From Helicobacteraceae bacterium UBA6016 (GTDB taxonomy: Bacteria; Campylobacterota; Campylobacteria; Campylobacterales; UBA6016), in contig DIZY01000099.1 in NCBI GenBank assembly GCA_002428055.1, positions 1 to 30,704 of the forward strand: a DNA stretch of 30,704 nucleotides. Reading direction: 5' to 3'. Numbering within the stretch: position 1 is the stretch's first letter; every line of letters starts with the position of its first letter. Both the position numbers and the translations under genes were made by a program. Positions 24,393 to 30,704 of this stretch are shown here, piece after piece. The notes under the pieces were generated by a model. That model had not been told where the DNA came from, ran no database searches, and worked only from the letters and a program-made list of their open reading frames with translations.

Positions 24393-24974
24393 TTATAGCG
24401 TGTAATAGGCTATTGAACTTTTACCGAATTTTTTTGATTTTACTTTATTAAATGAGCCTATTTTTTCAGGCAACTCATGACCAGTCATATACTCTACGGC
24501 AACTATATCCAGAGGCTTTGGATCTATAGCGGCAATAAGCGCTATGCAGTTTTCATAGATATTCTCCATATCTTCTCGAATGCTAAACGGTGGGTCAAAA
24601 TAAAAAATTCTCTTTTCTTTTCTTGCCAAACTGCTCAAAAGCTCAGGAAAAAATTCAAAGCTATCCACATTGTATAATCTTGCGTTGTTGACGCCTATGA
24701 TGTCTAAGTTTTTTTGTATACAGTGATATGAATCTTTATCTTTTTCAAGAAAATAAACAAACTCCGCCCCACGACTCAACGCCTCTATTCCAATAGTCCC
24801 GCTCCCCGCAAAAACCTCAACAAACACCGCTCCGGCAACCTCTCCTTGAAGAGCGTTAAAAACAGACTCCCTGATAATGCTTTTGGTGCTTCTGGTGACG
24901 GCAATGTCGGCCAAAAAGATACCCTTGCCCTTAAATTCGCCAGCTATAATTTTTGTACTAAGTTGTTTTTTCAT
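24393..24974 (-). CDS. rsmD: 16S rRNA (guanine966-N2)-methyltransferase
   Basis: RsmD methylates G966 of 16S rRNA using SAM. The 193-residue protein has the N-terminal RsmD motif IIAGEFKGKGI and TRSTKSIIRESVFNALQ, the SAM-binding loop FVEVFAGSGTIGIEALSRGA (51-70), FLEKD, and the catalytic DPPF (127-130), replacing the commoner N/DPPY. Length and motif order are typical. It overlaps the preceding receiver-like gene by 4 bp. Its transcription is probably separate from flgI, which has its own promoter. Confidence 0.95.
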   Translation of the reverse strand: MKKQLSTKIIAGEFKGKGIFLADIAVTRSTKSIIRESVFNALQGEVAGAVFVEVFAGSGTIGIEALSRGAEFVYFLEKDKDSYHCIQKNLDIIGVNNARLYNVDSFEFFPELLSSLARKEKRIFYFDPPFSIREDMENIYENCIALIAAIDPKPLDIVAVEYMTGHELPEKIGSFNKVKSKKFGKSSIAYYTL

Positions 24975-25363
24975 CTATATTCTCTTATTGTTTTTACAAG
25001 TTCTGTTACAAAGTTTTCTGTAATAGCGGTTAGCTTATTTTCTAATTCAGAAATATTATTTTTTGCAATTTGCGACGGTGGCGTCTTTTGTCTATTCAGC
25101 TTTTTAAAATATTCATCTAAAGACTTTAGAAGCTTTGCCTTTGAGAAAGGTTTTTTAATATTGGAACTCTTACTGTCGCTAATTACAAAAACGGGTTTCT
25201 CCGAATCTATCGCTTTATCGGATATTACAAAATCGCAAGCCGAATAAGAGCTGAGTTTTTCTTTTAAAAATACTTCTAGGCATTTTTTTAAAAGAGGAGA
25301 ATCACACACAACGGCAACTTTCAAACCTGAACCTTTACTTTTTTTAAAAACGATTTTAGCCAA
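24971..25363 (-). CDS. Small protein resembling a degenerate receiver domain
   Basis: The 130-residue protein starts at TTG 25361-25363 with no clear ribosome site. LKVAVVCDSPLLKKCLEVFL (14-33) looks like beta1-alpha1 of a CheY-like receiver. CDFVISD (43-49) and KPVFVISD (56-63) resemble beta3 and beta4. NIKKPFSKAKLLKSLDEYF (68-86) looks like the beta5 lysine-proline turn and alpha5. One beta-alpha unit seems missing and only one acidic residue remains in beta1, so phosphorylation is doubtful. A charged helical tail follows. This fold assignment is my inference. It is coupled by overlap to rsmD and divergent from flaG. Confidence 0.65.
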   Translation of the reverse strand: MAKIVFKKSKGSGLKVAVVCDSPLLKKCLEVFLKEKLSSYSACDFVISDKAIDSEKPVFVISDSKSSNIKKPFSKAKLLKSLDEYFKKLNRQKTPPSQIAKNNISELENKLTAITENFVTELVKTIREYR

Positions 25364-25365
25364 AT

Positions 25366-25392
25366 TTGAATTTTGTTAAGTTATGCCGATAT
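25366..25392 (+). promoter_or_regulatory. Sigma28-like promoter of flaG-fliD-fliS
   Basis: GCCGATAT at 25385-25392 matches the FliA -10 box. A weak -35 (TTGA, 25366-25369) lies 15 nt upstream. The start point would be near 25400. This rules out a flaG start at 25373 and supports the ATG at 25442. Confidence 0.65.
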
Positions 25393-25441
25393 GAAAAGTA
25401 ATTCTAAAATACGCTACGAACGAGAGGGGGAACTTAAGATT

Positions 25442-25828
25442 ATGGAACTACAAAGTATACAAAGCGGTGGCGGCTTTGAGCCACAAACTGGAATGAAACC
25501 TGCTTCCGAGGAGAGCACACAAAGCGCAAAAGCGCAAAGTAGCTCGGTATCATCCATTCAAAAGCAAGTGGATGATATGAAAAAAAATACGGATCAAAAA
25601 GATTTAAAACAAGAGCTAATGCAACTGACAGAGAATCTCAATAAAGAGATGAATCCTCTTAATATTAATGTTAAATTCGGTTTTGAAGACAAAATAGGCG
25701 AAATGTCGGTGTCTGTATACGAAAAAGACTCGGACAAACTTATTCGCAAATTTCCATCCGACGAAGCCGTAGCATTAATGACGAAGATGAGAGAAATCAT
25801 CGGTATTATATTCGATAAAAAAGCATAA
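25442..25828 (+). CDS. flaG: FlaG family flagellar protein
   Basis: The 128-residue protein starts MELQSIQSGGG at 25442; the in-frame alternative at 25373 would precede the predicted promoter. GAGGGGG lies about 11 nt before the ATG, a long spacing. The C-terminal half is the FlaG domain: LMQLTENLNKEMNPLNINVK, then KFGFEDKIGEMSVSVYEKD and LIRKFPSDEAVALMTKMREI. The N-terminal half is polar and disordered. FlaG proteins limit filament length in Campylobacter and other polar flagellates. It lies 13 bp before fliD, as usual. Confidence 0.92.
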   Translation: MELQSIQSGGGFEPQTGMKPASEESTQSAKAQSSSVSSIQKQVDDMKKNTDQKDLKQELMQLTENLNKEMNPLNINVKFGFEDKIGEMSVSVYEKDSDKLIRKFPSDEAVALMTKMREIIGIIFDKKA

Positions 25829-25841
25829 TAAAGGATAAGAA

Positions 25842-27839
25842 ATGGCAGGAACAATAACATCCTTAGGACTTGGAAGTGGTACGCTGACAAGTAGCCTAAT
25901 AGACCAACTAAAAAATGCGGAAACTAGTAGCAGAATTACACCCATAACCACCTCCATAACCAAAACTCAAAGTCAAAAAGCGGATTTAACTTCACTAATC
26001 CTATCAATATCATCTGTAAAAACGGCAACTATGGATCTCGGGGATGAGTCAACATATCTAAAACGCTCAGCAACATCAAATAGCTCCGATGTTACCCTTT
26101 CAGTCACAAGTGGCGTCTCTCCTCAATCTGCAAGCGTAAGCGTCTCTCAATTGGCACAAAATCATATTATGCAGTCAAAGGGATTTGCGTCTGCAGACTC
26201 AACAATGTCTCTATCAACCGAATCATTTACGATGGAGATGAACGGTTCAACATACAATATAAGCACAGCGCCTGGTATGACGCTAGAGCAATTTGCACAA
26301 AAAATCAATGATGCAACCGGCGGGAATATAACTGCAAGCATACTAAATACAGGGGGGGATACCAACCCATACAGACTAATCCTAAAAGCAAAAGATACCG
26401 GTGCAAAAAACGACATAACAATGAGTGGAAACATAGCAAATAGCGTATTTGCTCCCGATGCAGTAGTCGGCAAAGCAAACGCCGCAACCGCTGTTGACGC
26501 TACAGCAAACGGCGATATAGTTATAAATGGGGTATCGATCGACGGCGTAACTCTTACGGGAGGCGCAAAAGCAAACGCCGACTTGATAGCTGGCAAAATA
26601 AACGAAAAAACAACAGATAGTGGAGTAACGGCTAGCGTTGATGATAATGGCAAAATAACACTTAGTAGCAATTCCACACAAGACATTAAGATAACAACAA
26701 CAAACAGTGCAGCAACAAAAAGCGGACTGTTTGCTAGCGATGTAACAGACAATACTAGTTCCAGTACGCTTCAAGGAGCAAAAGATGCCATTTTTACATA
26801 TAACGGCATAGCTATGAGTAGATCCAAAAACAATGTAGACGACATCATTACCGGTGCAATATTCAACCTCAATAAAGTAACAACTTCAACGGCTAACCTT
26901 TCAATAATTCAAGACACCAGCACTATACCTACACTGGTTGATGATTTTGTCTCGTCTTATAACTCGTTGAATAACAAAATCAATGATTTAACAAAGTATG
27001 ATAGCGCAGCAAATACATCTGGATCACTGCAAGGCGTCTCCGATGTAAGTACGGTTTCAAGTAAGCTTTCATCTATGATTACAAAGCAAAATATAAATGG
27101 AATATCTCTAATAGACTATGGCTTCTCTCTTGATAAGAACGGATCACTTAGTGTTGACAAGACGATTTTAAATAAAAAACTAAGCGACGATCCAACCGCA
27201 TTAGAGAAACTATTTAGAGGCGAAAGCACGGTAGCAAAAGCCACTTATACAGCGGCAAGAACAGCCGACGCAACCGCTACAAACATAGGAAGCGGTGCTA
27301 TAACCATTAACGGTTTTTCAATAGCATCTGTGGCAACCACAGCAGGCAGCGCCGAAACAAATGCTCAGCTATTTGCAGATGCCATCAACAATGCGTATGA
27401 ATCAACTGGCGTAAAGGCATACACCGACGGTAATGGAAAACTAACACTAGAAAATGCAAGCGGCGGAGCCATTACAGTAAAAACCACCGATGCTGCCGCT
27501 GCCGCATCGGGATTATCTGGGTCTGCGCTTAGCTCTATAGGAATGGCAAATGTGACGGTAGGGCTAGGTTCTACCACAAGAAAGGACGGAGTATTTGCTG
27601 AAATGAATACAGTCTTGGGTTCACTTATAAGCGGTGACAACTCGTTGCTACAAATGCTAGATAAGTCTTTCCAGAACGAACTAGATTCACAAAACACAGA
27701 AAAAGAAAACGCAATAGCCCAAATAGATAAAAGATATGAACTGATGGCAAATCAATTTGCAATGTATGATTCGATGATTAGCAAATTTCAAAATAGTTTC
27801 AGTTCACTAAAAATGCAAATAGATTCAGCGAGCAATTAA
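25842..27839 (+). CDS. fliD: Flagellar filament cap protein FliD
   Basis: FliD caps the growing filament and folds incoming flagellin. The 665-residue protein has the FliD N-terminus (GLGSGTLTSSLIDQLKNAE, 9-27) and C-terminal helices (ENAIAQIDKRYELMANQFAM onward) that form the leg domain. The middle holds repeated flagellin IN-type modules at about 126-196, 224-297 and 484-560, sharing I-x-I/M-N-G, A/I-x-K/A-I-N and D-x-N-G-K-x-T-L patterns. The third is inserted after the conserved LEKLFRG segment. This makes it larger than the ~470-residue enteric protein, a trait shared with Campylobacter FliD. AAGGA precedes the ATG. Confidence 0.96.
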   Translation: MAGTITSLGLGSGTLTSSLIDQLKNAETSSRITPITTSITKTQSQKADLTSLILSISSVKTATMDLGDESTYLKRSATSNSSDVTLSVTSGVSPQSASVSVSQLAQNHIMQSKGFASADSTMSLSTESFTMEMNGSTYNISTAPGMTLEQFAQKINDATGGNITASILNTGGDTNPYRLILKAKDTGAKNDITMSGNIANSVFAPDAVVGKANAATAVDATANGDIVINGVSIDGVTLTGGAKANADLIAGKINEKTTDSGVTASVDDNGKITLSSNSTQDIKITTTNSAATKSGLFASDVTDNTSSSTLQGAKDAIFTYNGIAMSRSKNNVDDIITGAIFNLNKVTTSTANLSIIQDTSTIPTLVDDFVSSYNSLNNKINDLTKYDSAANTSGSLQGVSDVSTVSSKLSSMITKQNINGISLIDYGFSLDKNGSLSVDKTILNKKLSDDPTALEKLFRGESTVAKATYTAARTADATATNIGSGAITINGFSIASVATTAGSAETNAQLFADAINNAYESTGVKAYTDGNGKLTLENASGGAITVKTTDAAAAASGLSGSALSSIGMANVTVGLGSTTRKDGVFAEMNTVLGSLISGDNSLLQMLDKSFQNELDSQNTEKENAIAQIDKRYELMANQFAMYDSMISKFQNSFSSLKMQIDSASN

Positions 27840-27849
27840 AAGGATTATA

Positions 27850-28224
27850 ATGAGATCAACAGCGCTTAACGCATACGCCCAAAATGCGGCAAGAATAGAG
27901 TCGCCGGAAAAGCTCGTTCAGATGCTTTTTGAGGGCGTATTAAGATTTACAGGTCAAGCAAAAAAATGCATAGAAGATGGCGATATAGAAAAAAAAGTAT
28001 ACTGGATTAACCGCTCAATAGACATATTTGCAGAGCTGATAAACTCTCTAAACTATGAAAAAGGCGGAGAGGTTGCAAACTATCTAAACGGTCTTTATAG
28101 CCATCAAATCTATCTACTCAGTATGGCCAATCTAGAAAACACGACAGAACCGCTAGAGACTGTAATAACGGTCACAAAAGGCCTAATAGATGCCTGGAAA
28201 GATGTAACGGGAACACAAATATAA
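27850..28224 (+). CDS. fliS: Flagellin export chaperone FliS
   Basis: The 124-residue helical-bundle protein has the family motif NAYAQNAARIESPEKLVQML, then LFEGVLRFTGQAKKCIEDGD, RSIDIFAELINSLNYEKGGE and LYSHQIYLL. FliS binds the disordered C-terminus of flagellin in the cytoplasm and prevents early polymerisation. AAAAGGA precedes the ATG 10 bp after fliD. The stop TAA overlaps the next start (TAATG), so translation continues by re-initiation. Confidence 0.97.
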   Translation: MRSTALNAYAQNAARIESPEKLVQMLFEGVLRFTGQAKKCIEDGDIEKKVYWINRSIDIFAELINSLNYEKGGEVANYLNGLYSHQIYLLSMANLENTTEPLETVITVTKGLIDAWKDVTGTQI

Positions 28225-28460
28225 TGGATTATATAAAAGAGCTAAAAATTGCATTGATTAATGCGGATATGACAAAAATTGAAGAGCTCTCAAGTGTTGC
28301 TTTTGATAGCAAAAACAAAGAAGAGTTGCAGATGGCCTCAGCTCTAATAAGCGAAACAATAGAACTTTTGGATTCAGAAAAAGCAAAAGTATTAGACGGT
28401 ATGCGAAATATTCAAAAAATGAAAAAATATATGCTAGAAAATAAAAAGGAGTTACTTTAA
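28224..28460 (+). CDS. fliT: FliT-like small helical protein
   Basis: The 78-residue, all-helical protein is coupled to fliS by a 1-base overlap. The sequence is two long amphipathic helices (YIKELKIALINADMTKIEEL; ASALISETIELLDSEKAKVL) plus a lysine-rich end, matching the size and place of the FliD chaperone FliT. Similarity among FliT proteins is low, so this is a positional call. Confidence 0.65.
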   Translation: MDYIKELKIALINADMTKIEELSSVAFDSKNKEELQMASALISETIELLDSEKAKVLDGMRNIQKMKKYMLENKKELL

Positions 28461-28486
28461 CCTGAACAGGGAAGCGTAAATAAGTA

Positions 28487-29335
28487 CTAAGATGCGAGAC
28501 CTTGACGCATCTTTTTTATCTCTTCAAAGGCGCTCTGAACTCTTCTGAATTTTGCTGTATATCGTTTTTGCGTCTCTTCGTCTTTACCATAGACTCTATC
28601 TGGATGATATATCTTTATAAGCTCCAAATATCGTTGCCTTATCGTCTCAAAGCTATCGCCATATTTAGAGTTCAGCTCATAAAAACAAGACTCTTTTGGA
28701 TAATCACTGAAATATTCAGCAGAAAATCTTTTTTTAGACGCTTTAGCGTATGAGTTTAGTCTTACCAGCTCCTCTTCATTGTAGGTAAATTTTACCTGCA
28801 AAAAATCGCTAAATTTGATTTTTTTTGCTAGCAGTTTTCTAAGCGCGAAGTACTCTTCTTTGTTTGCTACTTTTACTTTTGCTACTTTTTGGCAATAATC
28901 AACATCCACTCTCATACCGAAAAAGCTTTTTCTTAAAAATTCTACAACCCTCTTTGTCTCGTCTGAAAATCTAAAAAAGACGCTATCTTTATGACATTTG
29001 ACTATTACTTTTGGAACAAGAGAGCCCTCTTTTGAGTTTGCAAATTCGACAAAAAACGGCACATCTGGATTGAAATCCATTGAAAGTTTAATTTGTTTTG
29101 TTTTGTTGAGATTATTAAGCAGGCAGCTCATAAAAAATTGTCTTTTGGTTTTGTCTTCGCTTTTTGGAAAGACAAGTATGGACTCTTTTAGATGTATAAA
29201 AAATTTGAAGTTTTTTTGAATGTAGGTTTTGATGTATTCAGAATATGCGGTATCCGTCCCATCTATACGAGCTAGTATCATATTTTCCGTATGACTAATA
29301 GCAAAAACTTGACTATTCACTACGCAAAACCCCAC
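28487..29335 (-). CDS. C-terminal J-domain (DnaJ-like) protein
   Basis: The 282-residue protein has its J-domain at the C-terminus (about 215-282): CFYELNSKYGDSFETIRQRY, then LELIKIYHPDRVYG with HPD at 244-246, then YTAKFRRVQSAFEEIKKM. The first 200 residues are a mixed alpha/beta region of no family I recognise, with no zinc-finger cysteines. It would recruit an Hsp70 (DnaK) to a specific client rather than act as general DnaJ. The start is GTG 29335, but a second GTG five codons on has a better GGGG ribosome site and may be the real one. The 3' end contains the terminator of the facing flagellar operon. AT-rich. Confidence 0.85.
   Translation of the reverse strand: MGFCVVNSQVFAISHTENMILARIDGTDTAYSEYIKTYIQKNFKFFIHLKESILVFPKSEDKTKRQFFMSCLLNNLNKTKQIKLSMDFNPDVPFFVEFANSKEGSLVPKVIVKCHKDSVFFRFSDETKRVVEFLRKSFFGMRVDVDYCQKVAKVKVANKEEYFALRKLLAKKIKFSDFLQVKFTYNEEELVRLNSYAKASKKRFSAEYFSDYPKESCFYELNSKYGDSFETIRQRYLELIKIYHPDRVYGKDEETQKRYTAKFRRVQSAFEEIKKMRQGLAS
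28489..28513 (+). terminator. Terminator of flaG-fliD-fliS-fliT, inside the end of the J-domain gene
   Basis: AAGATGCG pairs with CGCATCTT across a 9-nt loop, and TTTTATC follows on the plus strand. The hairpin occupies the last codons of the convergent gene, which ends at 28487. Confidence 0.75.
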
Positions 29336-29390
29336 TGTTTTTTATATCTTTATAGCAAAAACCGTTCCTGAATTGCGTTGTTTTGAAAAA

Positions 29391-29421
29391 TTTTAAAGCC
29401 GTTTTTGCTACGGCTTTAAAA
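29391..29421 (-). terminator. Rho-independent terminator of rny (possibly bidirectional)
   Basis: TTTTAAAGCCGT (29391-29402) and ACGGCTTTAAAA (29410-29421) form a perfect 12-bp stem with a 7-nt loop. On the minus strand TTTTTC follows. It lies 5 bp past the rny stop. Confidence 0.85.
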
Positions 29422-29426
29422 GTGGT

Positions 29427-30704
29427 TTATCTAGCAAACTCCGTTACCCTAGTCTCACGAATGACGCTTACCTTAATCTCTCCCGGATACTGCACACCCT
29501 TTTCAACCTCAGTAGCTATCTCTCTGGCTATAAGGGCAGCTTCATCGTCATTTACCAAAGAGGCATTCACTATCACCCTTATCTCTTTACCTGCGGCTAT
29601 TGCATACGCATTTTTGACGCCGTTGTGTGAAAGGGCGATTTTCTCCAACTCCTCCACTCTTTTAAGAAAGCTCTCCAGCACCTCTCTTCTAGCGCCTGGG
29701 CGTGCGGCAGAGAGCGCATCTCCTGTACAAACAGCGGCACACTCTATGGATTTTATCTCTTCTAGCCCATGATGGGCATATATGGCATTTATGACCACCG
29801 GATGCTCTTTGTATCTTTTGCACACTTCAGCGCCAAGGTCTACATGGCTTCCCGAGTAATCATGTGTAAGCGCTTTGCCTATATCATGAAGAAGCGCCGC
29901 TCTTTTTGCAAGCACCTCGTCGCCGCCTAGTTCTGCCGCTATAATACCCGCCAGATGTACGACCTCTAGCGAGTGCGCAAGGGCGTTTTGTCCATAACTC
30001 GCCCTGTATTTCAAACGACCGATAAGCTTTATTAGCTCCGTATGCACCGGTCCTACGCCAAGGTCCATCACTATGTTTTCGCCCTCTTCATACATCTTTT
30101 CATCAAACTCTAGCTTGACTTTTTCATATATCTCTTCGATTTTTGCAGGCTGTATTCTGCCGTCTTCTATGAGTAGCTCAATCGTTTTTGTGGCGATGGC
30201 TCTTCTAAGAAGATTGAAACTACTTACGATAATGGCGTTTGGAGTATCATCGATGATAATGTCGACGCCTAGAAGCATCTCAAGCACCTTGATATTTCTA
30301 CCCTCTTTGCCGATTATGCGCCCTTTTATCTCTTCGCTGTGTATCGGCACTACATTAATGAGCCTCTCTGCCGCAAACTCTCCGGCAAATCTAGTCGTAG
30401 CTTGGGCTATGATATAGTTCGCTCTCTTACGCGCCTCAGCCTTAGCCTCCGTCTCGTACCTTCTTACTATATGCGTTATATCTTCCCTGCACTGCTCTTC
30501 GGTTTTAGCAAGCACGATTTCTCTAGCCTCGCCCCTTGTTAACCCGGCTCCTGCTTCCGCTATTTTCAGGGCTTCTTCCGCTTTTTGCTCATACCGCCCT
30601 TTTATCCGCCCAAGTTCTTCTTTGTTTGCCGTTATCTCTTGTTTTAAAGAAGCTATGTCTTTTTTTTGAGACTCAAGGTTTTTTAGCTCACTCTTTATCT
30701 TCTC
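29427..30704 (-). CDS. rny: Ribonuclease Y (5' end outside window)
   Basis: RNase Y is a membrane-anchored endonuclease that starts mRNA decay. The frame is open to the window edge, 63 codons beyond the internal GTG at 30515. That upstream part is a coiled coil (EKIKSELKNLESQKKDIASL onward) followed by AGLTRGEAREIVLAKTEEQC, typical of the family. Next come the KH domain (GRIIGKEGRNIKVLEMLLGV, IIIDDTPNAI) and the HD phosphohydrolase domain with AALLHDIGKALTHD and a later YAHHG. The end reads VQYPGEIKVSVIRETR, a family hallmark. Only the N-terminal membrane helix and the beginning of the coiled coil are missing from view. Confidence 0.97.
   Translation of the reverse strand, partial: EKIKSELKNLESQKKDIASLKQEITANKEELGRIKGRYEQKAEEALKIAEAGAGLTRGEAREIVLAKTEEQCREDITHIVRRYETEAKAEARKRANYIIAQATTRFAGEFAAERLINVVPIHSEEIKGRIIGKEGRNIKVLEMLLGVDIIIDDTPNAIIVSSFNLLRRAIATKTIELLIEDGRIQPAKIEEIYEKVKLEFDEKMYEEGENIVMDLGVGPVHTELIKLIGRLKYRASYGQNALAHSLEVVHLAGIIAAELGGDEVLAKRAALLHDIGKALTHDYSGSHVDLGAEVCKRYKEHPVVINAIYAHHGLEEIKSIECAAVCTGDALSAARPGARREVLESFLKRVEELEKIALSHNGVKNAYAIAAGKEIRVIVNASLVNDDEAALIAREIATEVEKGVQYPGEIKVSVIRETRVTEFAR

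Noticed and set aside
25373..25441. N-terminal extension of FlaG
   Set aside because: It would begin upstream of the predicted sigma28 -10 box; the FlaG N-terminus fits ATG 25442.
26162..26774. Long minus-strand frames inside fliD
   Set aside because: They mirror the Ala/Thr/Ser repeats of FliD and have no ribosome site or recognisable motif.
26441..27560. Possible CRISPR or tandem DNA repeat in fliD
   Set aside because: Similarity is at protein-module level only; no regular repeat-spacer structure exists here or elsewhere in the window.

Overview
The window looks like chromosomal DNA of a Campylobacterota bacterium, probably a sulfur-oxidising Sulfurimonas/Sulfuricurvum-type organism. This is inferred from gene content and style. 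There is a stand-alone atpB, gatB beside gpsA, and an aspS/GatCAB translation set. A flagellar cluster carries recognisable sigma54 and sigma28 promoters. An OprD-like/Opr-type porin is coupled to a flavocytochrome c sulfide dehydrogenase flavoprotein. No taxon can be fixed without database comparison.

Layout, left to right. 1-269: 5' end of aspS, leaving the window on the minus strand. 438-1694: a cytoplasmic WD40-like protein. 1747-2297: a five-tRNA array (Pro, His, Arg, Arg, Leu) behind a strong sigma70 promoter. 2492-4339: an accessory patch with an ATPase_2/DUF234-type ATPase on the minus strand and a gene-poor stretch holding a decayed HigB/HigA-like toxin-antitoxin pair. 4340-7219: porin plus Tat-exported sulfide dehydrogenase flavoprotein. 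7281-7490: a broken small gene behind tex. 7512-16085: housekeeping genes, nearly all on the minus strand (tex, gpsA, a two-gene RCK potassium-channel unit, gatB, a ThiE/TenI-like protein, a small membrane protein, atpB), with one GIY-YIG gene on the plus strand. 16197-18835: an EF-hand protein divergent from an OmpR-type response regulator and histidine kinase, with paired GTAAA repeats between them. 18832-25363: a minus-strand flagellar operon (receiver-like protein, rsmD, flgI, flgJ-type, flgM, flgN, flgK) running on into an oligopeptide-type ABC permease and a TIGR02757 protein. 25442-28460: plus-strand flaG-fliD-fliS-fliT-like operon. 28487-29335: a C-terminal J-domain protein. 29427-30704: RNase Y (rny), 5' end outside the window.

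How the genes fit together. The flagellar genes form two blocks reading away from each other around 25.4 kb. A near-consensus sigma54 promoter precedes flgI, and sigma28-like promoters precede flgM and flaG, as expected for class 2/3 flagellar control with FlgM as the anti-sigma28 factor. The porin/FCSD pair suggests periplasmic sulfide oxidation, but no cytochrome subunit is adjacent. The most suggestive unexplained unit is the divergent EF-hand / two-component cassette. Its 153-bp intergenic region carries two oppositely oriented pairs of GTAAA half-sites, each pair spaced exactly 11 bp, which is the geometry of OmpR-family operators. Otherwise this is mostly ordinary core genome.
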